Assembly: GCF_001598055.1 (NCBI RefSeq)
Contig: NZ_CP014844.1
Location: 2,879,642-2,943,641, forward strand
DNA: 64,000 nucleotides
DNA from: Cupriavidus nantongensis
GTDB taxonomy: Bacteria; Pseudomonadota; Gammaproteobacteria; Burkholderiales; Burkholderiaceae
Direction of reading: 5' to 3'
The notes below the pieces were generated by a model. The model saw only the letters and a list, made by a program, of their open reading frames with translations. It did no database searches and was not told where the DNA came from. Every line of letters starts with the position of its first letter. The first letter of the stretch is position 1. This document shows, piece by piece, positions 25,246 through 34,096 of this stretch. The translations under genes and the position numbers were made by a program.

Positions 25246-27036
25246 TCAGAGTTGTGGCGCGCGGCTCGACAAGTAGTCGATCAGGCGCTTGCGCGGATAC
25301 GCGTCCGCTGCATTTTGAATATTGCGTAGTGGCGCTAGGGCCGGATCGGCACTCAGCGCGAAATGTGCTTCCATCAGCTCGGCCAGGAAGGCCGTGACGT
25401 TGCCCTGGTTGCGGAAGTAGGCCAACGGCCCCTCCAGAATGAGCCGTTGCCCGCCGAGGTCGAAAGTCTGCTGTCGGAGTTGATCGAGCGGCTGGCTGAT
25501 TAGCGCGGGAATCGTCGCAGGTTCAATGACGGTTGCTGCGCGAATGCGGTTGCGCAGGCGCTTCATCATGACTGTCGTGATCAAGTGAATGCCATGTCGA
25601 TAGATCAGGCGTTCTTGACTGCGCGCAGGGGCATTCTGTTCGTAATCCACCACAAGGGTGCGAATCGCGCGGTGGTACAGGACGGCGTTGACCAACAACG
25701 CCCCCGATAGGCCGGCGGTGAACAGCCCTTGGTATTCGACGGAGTCGGGGTTGGCGAGCCGCGCCGGTTCGGTCTTGAGCCAAACAGCGTAGCGTGGGTC
25801 ATTCTGTTGCAAGGCCAGCGCCCGCAGCGCCTCATCGAGCGTGATGGCCTCGGCTCCGGTTGCGAGGGCCTCGGGACGATAGTGGTAATCGAAGCCCAGG
25901 TGGCTAATCTCCTGCCGCAGCCGCTCCTGGTTCTCATCAAGCGACGCAAAGTTCGCGGTTTGAACCGGGTTCTGGTGGTTGCGAGCCTTGGTCACGCTCT
26001 TCCCAAACTGGCCGTCTGCCGATGCCTTGATCAACGTGAGCATTACCTTGGCGTCATCGATGCTCCTGCGGGGATGCTGGCGCACGAACTCGGCGGCCGA
26101 CGCCACGGTCTGCGCGCCGTTGATGATGGACAGGCCCCGCACCTTAAACTTCTTGATGCCGTTCTTGTTGGCCTTGGGTTCGATCAGGTCGCAGACGGCA
26201 GTGACGCCGTTATTCAAATAGAAGAAGTCCGCGGGACAGTCATGCAAGGTCGTCTTGATGGCCTTGTTGACATCGGATTTGCTGCTGCCTAGGAAGTAAC
26301 GGATATTGCGCTCGTACAGGGCTTTTCCGTGCGCCTGATGCAGAGCCACCAAATCTGCCAGCCGCGCGATCCCGTAGTACGTTGTCCGCGGCATCTCAAC
26401 TTTCGCATGCTTTTGCAACGCGACATCCGCATGCACGGGCTGGTAGGCCTGCTCCGCCAGCAGGTCGCGGGTAATCTCGACTGCCGTGTAGTACTCCACC
26501 TGTTTGACCAAGCGCTCTTCATCAAGGTCTTCGTCATCAAGCAGCGCCTGCAAGGCATCGCGTGCCGTTTGCGACACACCATCGCCGGTGTAAGGAACGA
26601 CCAGCTTGATGTGGCAGCACGCATCGAGTGCGCCCTCGATATCGGCCTTCCGATTCTGGACGTTGCCGTTGAACGCGGTGAAGTCCTGTTTGAGCAACAG
26701 GCGAATGCCCTCGCAGAACGGTAGTGCATCCTCCTGCTTGAACTGCTCAGATTCCTTCAGCTTGGTTTGCAGAAGGTACAGCGTCTCCGACGGCGCGTGA
26801 TAGTGGATCGCGTCGATCCCCTTGTCGTTGAAGTCGTCCACGACCGAAGCGGCGGCCGCCTGCGGCGTGATGTCGAGCAGCTTATGCAGGGCGAAGGCGC
26901 TGAAGGCTCGTGAGAGTTGCTTTGCCGCCTGATCGGTAGGATTGGCGTTGCCGAGCAACGGGGGCAGGAACGGCACGAAGCGGGCGGCGAGCGCCTGCTT
27001 CAGGATGGTCATGTAATGAGGTTCGAGCGCCGCCAT
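25246..27036 (-). CDS. AIPR family (abortive phage infection) protein
   Basis: Predicted 596 residues. YLNNGVTAVCD (about 272-281) and LSIINGAQTVASA (about 300-312) are the conserved AIPR motifs. The N-terminal part has LLQTKLKES, like a nuclease-type QxK strand. AIPR proteins occur in abortive-infection and Mza-type loci. It begins 1 base after the PHP-SMC gene stop (TGA-C-ATG), so it is coupled to it. The biochemical activity of the family is not established. Confidence 0.88.
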   Translation of the reverse strand: MAALEPHYMTILKQALAARFVPFLPPLLGNANPTDQAAKQLSRAFSAFALHKLLDITPQAAAASVVDDFNDKGIDAIHYHAPSETLYLLQTKLKESEQFKQEDALPFCEGIRLLLKQDFTAFNGNVQNRKADIEGALDACCHIKLVVPYTGDGVSQTARDALQALLDDEDLDEERLVKQVEYYTAVEITRDLLAEQAYQPVHADVALQKHAKVEMPRTTYYGIARLADLVALHQAHGKALYERNIRYFLGSSKSDVNKAIKTTLHDCPADFFYLNNGVTAVCDLIEPKANKNGIKKFKVRGLSIINGAQTVASAAEFVRQHPRRSIDDAKVMLTLIKASADGQFGKSVTKARNHQNPVQTANFASLDENQERLRQEISHLGFDYHYRPEALATGAEAITLDEALRALALQQNDPRYAVWLKTEPARLANPDSVEYQGLFTAGLSGALLVNAVLYHRAIRTLVVDYEQNAPARSQERLIYRHGIHLITTVMMKRLRNRIRAATVIEPATIPALISQPLDQLRQQTFDLGGQRLILEGPLAYFRNQGNVTAFLAELMEAHFALSADPALAPLRNIQNAADAYPRKRLIDYLSSRAPQL

Positions 27037-27037
27037 G

Positions 27038-30000
27038 TCAATGGTACTTCCCGTATCGGTTCTCGAATGCGGGCTTCGTACCTTCCAGTATGGTCACGAC
27101 GACTTCGTTCAACCCTGTGTTCTCGATGGCTCCCGATTCATAGCTAATGGTGGAGTCCAACGCTCGGTCGAACCTCGCATGGATGATCTGCTCTGCATCG
27201 CAAACAACCGCTAGGTTGGGGTTGTGCGTAACCATGATGATCTGCCTCTGCTTTTTGGCTTCGGAGAGAACGGGAACGAGCAGACGGAACACCGTCTCGT
27301 TGTCAAGATTCTCTTCCGGCTGATCGAGAATGATGGGGGTCTTTCCCTTGTCCACCAGCAAGTAGAAGATCAGCAGAAGCGCGCCACGTTGACCAGGAGA
27401 CAGTTGCTCGATCTGCGTGTCCTGGAAGAGCAGCGAGTACCGAGGCTCAAGGAAATTCAAGCCAAAGATGAGGTCATAGACAGCCGTGGCAGGCTGCCCC
27501 TTCTTCAGCAAGCTGAATATTCCGGCGTCTGAACCGGATGCCTTCGCAGCGGCCAGCACCTTTTCCTGCAAGGAAGCGATGAAGGCTAGCGCTCCATCCT
27601 TGGTGTTCAGGTCATGGCCATCGAACAGTCTTCTGATGGTCGCCAGAGCTTCGTCCTGCCCGCGAAAGTCACCCGAGGTTTGCTTGATCAGCGCAAACAA
27701 TTGGTCGGCGATAGCATCAGCGGATGCCGCCAGCGTTGCCTGAAACTGCAGCCTGTAGTCCTCGCGTATCAGGACGTTCTTCTGAATCAGATCCTGCACC
27801 GGCTTGAACAATTCCGCGCGCGCACGCCGCTGTGCATCAAGGGTGTCGAAGATTTCCTCGGATAGCTGCAAACGCTTCGCTTCCAAATCCTTGTGCTGCA
27901 GCGGAAGCTCCTGGATCTGCTCAATCCTGGTTTCCAATCCGACCTTGGTCTCAGGTTCGGTGATTGAGCCGATGAGTTCCTCGCGCTTTTTGCTCCACTC
28001 CACAAGCTGGCGCTGGTAGGCCTCATACTGCTGCTGCGGTGCGTTCAACTTTGCGGTAAAACCTTGCTGAGTTGCGGTGACGGCATTGAGGACGTCAGCC
28101 AGCCTTTCGGCCTCGATCTTTATCTCGCCTTGCTTCGTTGCCAACTCGGTCGATTTTTGGTCCAGAACGGCGGTCTTGATTTCGATGGCAGCGAGATCGG
28201 TCCAAGAGAAGCCGAGAAGTTTGACATCGTCGGAGACGGCCTTTTCGGCTTGATCGAAAGATCGTTGAAGCAACCTCAACTGCTCGCGAATGTTCCCTAT
28301 AGCCTTTTGGCGTTTGGCCAGTTCCGTGGTCTCGCCAGCAATCTCTTGGCTGCGCTTTCTGGCGGCTTCAGCCTGTTGAGTTGCTGCAGCCAAGCCTTCA
28401 GCCGCTTGCTTTTGCGCGGGGCTCATTGCTTCGGTCGGCGCCGCGACCTCCGCAGGCTTCAGCTTGTCGTGCTCCTCGATCTGCTTGCCCTTCAGCAAGA
28501 GCAGATCGGTGAGTTTCTTCAACTCAATGGGTTGAAGCTGCTCCTCGATGCGAACGATGTCTGCGTTGGTCGATGCCAGCTCCTTACGGTACTCACCCAA
28601 TCGATTTCTGAGCGACTGCTCCTGCTGCTCGGTCAACTGATCAAAGTCGAGTGCGCCAAGCCGCATTTCTTCGCTCGCATGGGAGAAGATCACTGACCTC
28701 AGCTCCTTCTCAAATGCGTTCGACTTGCCCGATACGTGCTCATTGCAAAGCTCTTCAAAGTAGCCCTGCGGGATGTAGCGAACAAGCTCCGCCTTCTCCT
28801 CTGATGGTGACTCATTCAACGGCCGGGACTCGGTGCTTTCGTCTCGCCAGGTCAGCGTTCCGGTGAAGTGACGTGCGGGCTCACCGGTCTTGCCCCAAAA
28901 GCGATCCTTCTTCAAAAAGCTGAAGTGCTTGGATTGTTTTGAGTTGCCGAGCGTCGCGATGACATCCGCCAAAGCGCTCTTGCCGCTTCCCTTGTTTCCA
29001 ATGACGGCGACAAGATCGGGATTCAGGGGGATGTCACAGCCGTGCAGCCACTGCCCGACGCCAGCTTTGTCCACTGTTTTGCTAATCTCGATAGACTCGA
29101 TGTAAAAAGTCTTTTTGGACTCGACTTCTTGAACCTTGGGCGGCGTGTCGCCAATGAAGGAGCGTTTTGCCGGTTCAAGAATGGCTTGCTTGAGGCCGTG
29201 GAACGTTGGGTCGGCCTTGATCCACGTTCTCTTCCCTGAAGGGAAGTCGCCGTAGCCCCGCTTGTCATCATTCCCGGCGGCGCCAACAAAGCAATGAGCG
29301 TCACTGCCTGCCACCACGAGCCTGGGGATATCCTTCAACCCGTGCTTGAAATTGTCGATCCAGGCGTGGTTGGTCGATGTCTTCTCGCACAGGAAAGCTG
29401 TTCTCAGGTCCAAATTCCTGGACTCGAAGATAGGGGACGATTCAAAGAGGCCGAGGAAGTAGGAGTAGTGCTGCTCCCATTTAACCTCGGTAAGCCCGTC
29501 GCTTGTGTCGTATGGCATGAACCCAATCGCGAGCTCATTCGGAACACTTGCAATCGCGTTCTTGTAGCTCTCCGTTTTTACTTCAGCCAACTTGTACCCA
29601 GCCAACAGCGCATCCGCGTAGTCGCTTTCGACAATTTCCTTCTTGTGCCCCTTCTTTGCCAGCATATCGGCGGCAGTCGCGCGAGCGAGATCTACAAGTG
29701 CGTCCTTGGATACGGAGCGATCAAGGCGCTCGATCTTGAGATTGGCAAGAAAATCCTTCAGATGTTGATCGGCGATCGCGTCTGAGAATATGACGTGCGC
29801 GTTCAGCCGCTTTTCGGTGGGCGCTGACAGCCGCAACTCAATCCCGGGAAAGACCTTCTTTGTGAGCTTTGGCGCGTCCGCGTCAGAGAGTCGTTGCTTC
29901 AGCGCGAACCAGCCATCGAATGTCCAGTAGTCCATGATCGCGAACACAGCAGGTTCTGCCTTGTTCATGGCCTCGATCATTTCATCGACCAGCTTCTTGC

Positions 30001-30124
30001 TCGCCGCAGAGGAGAGGTCGTTTTCGAACCTCTCTCCCGACCAATGAAATGATGCGGGCGTATGGACATGCAGATCCCACTGCCTCCAAATTGCACCCCG
30101 AGAAATCTCTCTTTTTGTCATCAT
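27038..30124 (-). CDS. TrlF-like PHP-domain/SMC ATPase
   Basis: Predicted 1028 residues. I place the start at the ATG at 30122-30124 (ATGA overlap with the helicase stop) rather than a GTG at 30136. The N-terminal PHP phosphoesterase has WDLHVHTPAS (His about 19 and 21), VFPGIELR (about 91-98) and AGSDAHCF. An SMC-type ATPase follows: Walker A GNKGSGKS (376-383), a long coiled coil (about 480-850), signature LSPGQRG (about 907), Walker B IILDQPEENLD and H-loop THNPN. It resembles the PHP-SMC (Ppl-type) defence proteins. It probably senses DNA and cleaves nucleic acid or nucleotide. Confidence 0.9.
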   Translation of the reverse strand: MMTKREISRGAIWRQWDLHVHTPASFHWSGERFENDLSSAASKKLVDEMIEAMNKAEPAVFAIMDYWTFDGWFALKQRLSDADAPKLTKKVFPGIELRLSAPTEKRLNAHVIFSDAIADQHLKDFLANLKIERLDRSVSKDALVDLARATAADMLAKKGHKKEIVESDYADALLAGYKLAEVKTESYKNAIASVPNELAIGFMPYDTSDGLTEVKWEQHYSYFLGLFESSPIFESRNLDLRTAFLCEKTSTNHAWIDNFKHGLKDIPRLVVAGSDAHCFVGAAGNDDKRGYGDFPSGKRTWIKADPTFHGLKQAILEPAKRSFIGDTPPKVQEVESKKTFYIESIEISKTVDKAGVGQWLHGCDIPLNPDLVAVIGNKGSGKSALADVIATLGNSKQSKHFSFLKKDRFWGKTGEPARHFTGTLTWRDESTESRPLNESPSEEKAELVRYIPQGYFEELCNEHVSGKSNAFEKELRSVIFSHASEEMRLGALDFDQLTEQQEQSLRNRLGEYRKELASTNADIVRIEEQLQPIELKKLTDLLLLKGKQIEEHDKLKPAEVAAPTEAMSPAQKQAAEGLAAATQQAEAARKRSQEIAGETTELAKRQKAIGNIREQLRLLQRSFDQAEKAVSDDVKLLGFSWTDLAAIEIKTAVLDQKSTELATKQGEIKIEAERLADVLNAVTATQQGFTAKLNAPQQQYEAYQRQLVEWSKKREELIGSITEPETKVGLETRIEQIQELPLQHKDLEAKRLQLSEEIFDTLDAQRRARAELFKPVQDLIQKNVLIREDYRLQFQATLAASADAIADQLFALIKQTSGDFRGQDEALATIRRLFDGHDLNTKDGALAFIASLQEKVLAAAKASGSDAGIFSLLKKGQPATAVYDLIFGLNFLEPRYSLLFQDTQIEQLSPGQRGALLLIFYLLVDKGKTPIILDQPEENLDNETVFRLLVPVLSEAKKQRQIIMVTHNPNLAVVCDAEQIIHARFDRALDSTISYESGAIENTGLNEVVVTILEGTKPAFENRYGKYH

Positions 30125-32922
30125 TTCAGTTCCCACTCGATGGTGAACAGCATGTGCTCCTCCACTTGCTGTTGAAGCTGCAATTCCAACTGGCCGATGA
30201 GCCCGTTACGCTGTGCTTCCACTTCGTCCTGCCGGGAGAACAGATCGCGGCGGAGCTTGCTCCGCTTGCCTTCAAGCTCCCGTTGCTTCTTCTGCCAGGA
30301 CAGCTTTTCTTCCAACGTCGGCGCGGTGGCGGCAGTGCTGCGCACCTCCTTGATTTGCCGGTCGATCTCTTTGATTTCCTGCTCAAGGCCCAGCTTCAGG
30401 TCGTCAGCCCACGCATCCAGCTTCTGTACTTCTTGCTCGAAGTAACCGAGATTGCGCTGATTGATCTCGCGCAGCAGCTCGGCCTTGCGGGCTTCGACGT
30501 CGGACGCCAGTGCGGAGTCGACCCCGCTGCTGAGCAGGCTGGGCGGCTGGGCAACGGCGGGCAGGCGCAGTAGCTTCCTGGGATCGTCTTCCAGCAGAGT
30601 GATGCCATCCGACGTGATGGCCGTTACCAGCAGGTGCTGCTCCTGGTTGCCCAACGCTTCGACTTCGATCAGCTTCAGTGTGAGCCATCCCGCTTTGCCG
30701 CGATAAGGCTCCAGGGTGCTCACCCTGGTACCGTATGCGTCGTAGTCGAAGACGAGCTTCGCACCGTCAAGCGTACGGGCCTTGGCCTTCTCGGTGACCC
30801 ATGAAGCCAGCGGGTGATGGATTCGGTACAGGTGTGCGTCGCCGGAGCGACGGGGCAACTCATAACGTCCCAGCTCGATTCCAGCGCGTGCACTGGCATC
30901 AATGCCGTCCGGCACACGCTGCAGGAGGAAACCGTGGTCATCGAAGCTGGCAAATTCGCCCAGTTCCGCGCAGCTTAGCTCCATCAGCATCCGCTCGAAT
31001 CTGCTCCGGGCGCTGTGGCTATCTTCCGCGCGGACACGGAGCTTGGCTTGCACTTCCTCATCGAAATTCTCCAAGAGGAGCTGACGCGTCTTGACCATGG
31101 CGTCGCTGATCTCTCCCGAAAGGTCAAGTCGGAGTTGCTCGAAACTGGTTTTAATCTCCTCGGGCTCTCGGCAGTTTTGGTAGATATCAGCGATGCGTCG
31201 CTCGAAATCGACACCCGAACCGATAGCGCCCAACACTTCGTCGCTGGCGCCAAATACGCCCTCGAAAAGTTGGAACTTCTGCGCCAGCAATTCGTAGACG
31301 CGTTTGTCCGCCTCGTTGCTGAGATCAACGAAGTTCACTACCACCACGTCGTGCTTCTGACCGTAGCGGTGGCAGCGCCCGATGCGCTGCTCAATGCGCT
31401 GAGGGTTCCACGGCAGGTCGTAATTGATGACGAGCGAGCAGAACTGGAGGTTGATGCCTTCGGCGCCGGCTTCGGTGGCAATCATGACCTTGCCGCGCTC
31501 CTTGAAGTGCTCAACCAGTGCCGCACGAGTGTCGGCGGTCTTGGAGCCGGTGATGCGGTCAGTGCCTTCGTGGCGTTTGAGCCAGTCCTTGTAGATCGCC
31601 TGCGCACGCTGGTCGCTGTTGGTGCCGTTGAAGAGCACGATGCCGTCGCCGTAGGGCGTGTCAGCCAGCAAGCTGAGGAGGTACTGCTGTGTGCGCTTGG
31701 ACTCGGTGAATATGATGGCCTTTCTGGCCGCGCCCAAGCGGTCCAGCTCGGCGAAGGCGCGATCCAGCGCAGTGAGCAGCGCCTTGCCTTTGGCGTTGTC
31801 GCGGATGCTGGTTGCCAGCGCCTTGAAGTGGCGAAGTTCTTCGATTTCCTGCGCGATGGCATTCCGCTCTGAGCGGCTCGGCGTCGTAGAAGCGGCTTCC
31901 TGCTCGCTCCACTCATCAGCGGTTTCGTCCAGCGACTCGTAGTCCTCGTCGAGTTCTTCGGCCAGATCGGGAATCTCGGCAGTTTCGTCAAGCACTCCCT
32001 GAAGCCGTTTGGCCATCGTCTCCAGCGCGCCTGCGATGGCGTGCGAGCTGGACGCGAGCAACTTCCATAGCACCAGTGAAATCAGCTGGCGCTGTCCCTC
32101 AGGCATGGCCTTCAGGTTGGGGCGACGCAGGTAATCAGCGACGAGTCTGGACAGTTCCTGTTCTTCGCCCGACGGCGTGAACTCCTGGATGATGGCCTTG
32201 CGCGCCGTATACGAAACATAGGGCTGAACCTGTTTGCGCAGAGTGCGCTTGCAGATCGGAGCCAGTCGGTCTCGCAGGGCGTTGAAGGCCTGTTCCCGGC
32301 CAGTAAATTGCCAGCGAAAGCTGTCGAGGTCTCCGAACACGCGGTCATCGATGAAGCTGACCAGCCCATAGAGTTCGAGCAATGAGTTCTGCAACGGCGT
32401 CGCGGTCAGAAGCACCTTGGAGTGAACGTGCGATAGGGCCTCCTTGAGGGCCTTGGCAATGACGTTGCTGGTCTTGTAGACGTTGCGCAGGCGATGCGCT
32501 TCGTCAAGGACGACCAGGTCCCAGTCGATGCTCTTGACATCGTCAGCCTTGGACTTGGCGAACTGGTAGGAGCAGATGACCGGGCCGGAGGCGAACAGAA
32601 ATGGATTCTGTCGATCCTGCTTACGGATCGCGTTGTAGCTTTTGGCTTCGAGAATCAACCCTTGAAGGCCGAACTTGTCTTGCAGCTCCTGGTGCCACTG
32701 CTTGCGTATGTTGGCCGGGACGATGCGGAGAATCTTGCGCCGCCGTTCCGCCCAACGCTGCGAGATGACCAACCCTGCTTCGATAGTCTTGCCAAGTCCG
32801 ACTTCATCAGCGAGGAGTACACCGCGCGAAAGGGGATTGCGGCAGGCGAAGAGAGCGGCATCTACCTGATGCGGATTGAGATCAACCTGCGAGTCAACCA
32901 GTGTTGAGGCCAGCGACTCCAC
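30121..32922 (-). CDS. SNF2-family helicase with C-terminal coiled coil
   Basis: Predicted 933 residues with a GTG start at 32922; a stop lies upstream in frame, with no ATG between and no other Met in the first 40 residues. Walker A ADEVGLGKTIEAG is at 38-50 and DEAHRLRN at 140-147. Motif VI QRIGRCHRYGQ is near 535. A charged coiled coil (about 830-930) ends the protein. It resembles RapA/DrmD-type translocases common in defence operons. The start codon lies inside an 18-base perfect palindrome, which may affect translation. Confidence 0.9.
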   Translation of the reverse strand: MESLASTLVDSQVDLNPHQVDAALFACRNPLSRGVLLADEVGLGKTIEAGLVISQRWAERRRKILRIVPANIRKQWHQELQDKFGLQGLILEAKSYNAIRKQDRQNPFLFASGPVICSYQFAKSKADDVKSIDWDLVVLDEAHRLRNVYKTSNVIAKALKEALSHVHSKVLLTATPLQNSLLELYGLVSFIDDRVFGDLDSFRWQFTGREQAFNALRDRLAPICKRTLRKQVQPYVSYTARKAIIQEFTPSGEEQELSRLVADYLRRPNLKAMPEGQRQLISLVLWKLLASSSHAIAGALETMAKRLQGVLDETAEIPDLAEELDEDYESLDETADEWSEQEAASTTPSRSERNAIAQEIEELRHFKALATSIRDNAKGKALLTALDRAFAELDRLGAARKAIIFTESKRTQQYLLSLLADTPYGDGIVLFNGTNSDQRAQAIYKDWLKRHEGTDRITGSKTADTRAALVEHFKERGKVMIATEAGAEGINLQFCSLVINYDLPWNPQRIEQRIGRCHRYGQKHDVVVVNFVDLSNEADKRVYELLAQKFQLFEGVFGASDEVLGAIGSGVDFERRIADIYQNCREPEEIKTSFEQLRLDLSGEISDAMVKTRQLLLENFDEEVQAKLRVRAEDSHSARSRFERMLMELSCAELGEFASFDDHGFLLQRVPDGIDASARAGIELGRYELPRRSGDAHLYRIHHPLASWVTEKAKARTLDGAKLVFDYDAYGTRVSTLEPYRGKAGWLTLKLIEVEALGNQEQHLLVTAITSDGITLLEDDPRKLLRLPAVAQPPSLLSSGVDSALASDVEARKAELLREINQRNLGYFEQEVQKLDAWADDLKLGLEQEIKEIDRQIKEVRSTAATAPTLEEKLSWQKKQRELEGKRSKLRRDLFSRQDEVEAQRNGLIGQLELQLQQQVEEHMLFTIEWELK

Positions 32923-32930
32923 GGAGTCGC
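32913..32930. promoter_or_regulatory. Palindrome covering the helicase start codon
   Basis: gcgactcc (32913-32920), AC, ggagtcgc (32923-32930) is a perfect inverted repeat. On the minus strand it contains the GTG start of the SNF2 gene. It could be an operator or a translation-blocking hairpin. Confidence 0.4.
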
Positions 32931-33057
32931 CCGCCGCACGGCGCGTGAGCAGTCACGCAACGTACTGACGTTGATGCGGTGTCAAGAGCTGCATTGTCGT
33001 CAACTGCGATCTCCCCCATGTGCCCCAGGCGTTATTCGGCTGCGGACCTTTCCAGGC

Positions 33058-33258
33058 TCAGTCCGTCTCCGGTTTCATCTTGCTGCTGCTGCTGGCGATC
33101 CAACTATCCAGTTCGGATCGCCGGAAACGCCACGTCCCTCCCAACTTGAATGCCGGGATCTCTCCCCTTTGAGCCAGGCGATAGACCGTCCGCTTGCCCG
33201 CTTTGAGGTATGCCGCGACCTCTTCAAGCGTAAGGATTTCGCTTTCGGCGTCAGTCAT
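33058..33258 (-). CDS. Helix-turn-helix (excisionase/MerR-like) regulator, 66 aa
   Basis: The sequence ILTLEEVAAYLKAGKRTVYRLAQRGEIPAFKLGGTWRFRRSELDSWI is a complete AlpA/excisionase-type winged HTH: helix-turn-helix, then the GGTWRF wing. Such proteins act as excisionases or as small transcription regulators. It lies first in the cassette, 135 bases before the SNF2 gene and in the same direction, so it is probably the cassette's regulator. A role in excision of a smaller element is possible. Confidence 0.85.
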   Translation of the reverse strand: MTDAESEILTLEEVAAYLKAGKRTVYRLAQRGEIPAFKLGGTWRFRRSELDSWIASSSSKMKPETD

Positions 33259-33396
33259 CTGAAAACCATCTAGGTTGGTCTTTCATAGCCTTCACTTGCC
33301 AAGTTTGCTCAATTCTATCAAGGAATGCTCATTACAAGCCACTATCCAGTGTGGCGAGTTTCCAGTCACCCTATAACCCGGTTGTCGGGCAGTTCC

Positions 33397-33405
33397 TATT
33401 GTTTG
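33397..33405 (+). promoter_or_regulatory. Shared YATTGTTTG element, transfer unit II
   Basis: TATTGTTTG lies 70 bases before the RAQPRD start at 33467, in the 208-base gap right of the cassette. It is the second of three copies, each at the head of a plus-strand transfer unit. Confidence 0.5.
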
Positions 33406-33466
33406 CGGCATGAAGTTGTCCTGATCTCCACGATCTGACCATTGCTGATCACACAGGAATGGCGCG

Positions 33467-33850
33467 ATGGTGGCTTCGATCTGGCTGCGCGCCGCGCATC
33501 GCGGCGTGCCCACTTTTCTCGTGACGGCCCTCCTGCTGGGTCAGTCCCCGATGGCCTTGGCCGAGTCCCCGGCACAGCGCCAGGAGCTGGTCGCCGCACT
33601 GCGCCAGCTCGACGCGCTGGAGCGCGCCGTCGCGGACAGCGCCGCGCATGCCCCCATCCAGCCGGGCGAGCGCTACTACTTCGACTACCCGCGGCTGCTG
33701 GCTGACCTGGCGCGTGTTCGCGCCGGCATTCAATTTCACCTGACGCCATCACGCGCCCAGCCGCGCGCCCCCTCCGAACTGGCCGGCGACTACCGCGCCG
33801 AGCGGGCGACCGAGCCGCTGCCGGCGACGATTGCGGAGGGCAAGCAATGA
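33467..33850 (+). CDS. RAQPRD family ICE protein
   Basis: Predicted 127 residues; ATG follows ACAGGA (33453-33458). An unusually long signal region ends at ALAES (about 33). The mature part has ELVAALRQLDALERAV, YYFDYPRLLADLARVRAGI and the family-naming SRAQPRAP. Periplasmic component of the GI-type T4SS. It opens transfer unit II and overlaps the next gene by ATGA. Confidence 0.92.
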   Translation: MVASIWLRAAHRGVPTFLVTALLLGQSPMALAESPAQRQELVAALRQLDALERAVADSAAHAPIQPGERYYFDYPRLLADLARVRAGIQFHLTPSRAQPRAPSELAGDYRAERATEPLPATIAEGKQ

Positions 33851-34080
33851 ACGGCGCCCAGGTCTCGGCATTTCAAGCCAACAGCGGCATCGCGCCTTCC
33901 GCGATGGCGACCGTTCTGGTCGGCGTCGTGTTCGCGGTCCTGCTCGTGTGGGGCGTCTGGGCCATCCGAACGGCCTACGTGGGGTGGTCCGAGAGCCGCC
34001 TCAACCAGCGCCAGTTCCTCGGCGTCTGCATCCGCTTCGTCGCGATGTACCTCGTCCTGAGTTTTTTCCTCCTGTCCTGA
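33847..34080 (+). CDS. TIGR03758 family ICE protein
   Basis: Predicted 77 residues. ATGA overlap with the RAQPRD gene. Two membrane segments: TVLVGVVFAVLLVWGVWAI (about 20-38) and FVAMYLVLSFFLLS at the C terminus. FQANSGIAPSAMATVL is the usual N-terminal pattern. A small membrane subunit of the T4SS. Confidence 0.9.
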   Translation: MNGAQVSAFQANSGIAPSAMATVLVGVVFAVLLVWGVWAIRTAYVGWSESRLNQRQFLGVCIRFVAMYLVLSFFLLS

Positions 34081-34096
34081 CCTGAAAGGCCCGACC

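Larger units (their letters stand above)
18908..33258 (-). other. Seven-gene defence-like cassette inserted between transfer units I and II
   Basis: All genes run on the minus strand, opposite to the T4SS genes, in the order HTH, SNF2 helicase, PHP-SMC ATPase, AIPR, type III Mod, Res, GHKL-nuclease. Junctions among the six large genes are ATGA overlap, 1-base gap, about 10 bases, TAATG overlap and about 35 bases, so they look like one operon. Much of it is visibly less GC-rich than the ICE core. Each family has known or suspected anti-phage roles; I do not recall this exact set as a named system. Confidence 0.8.
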
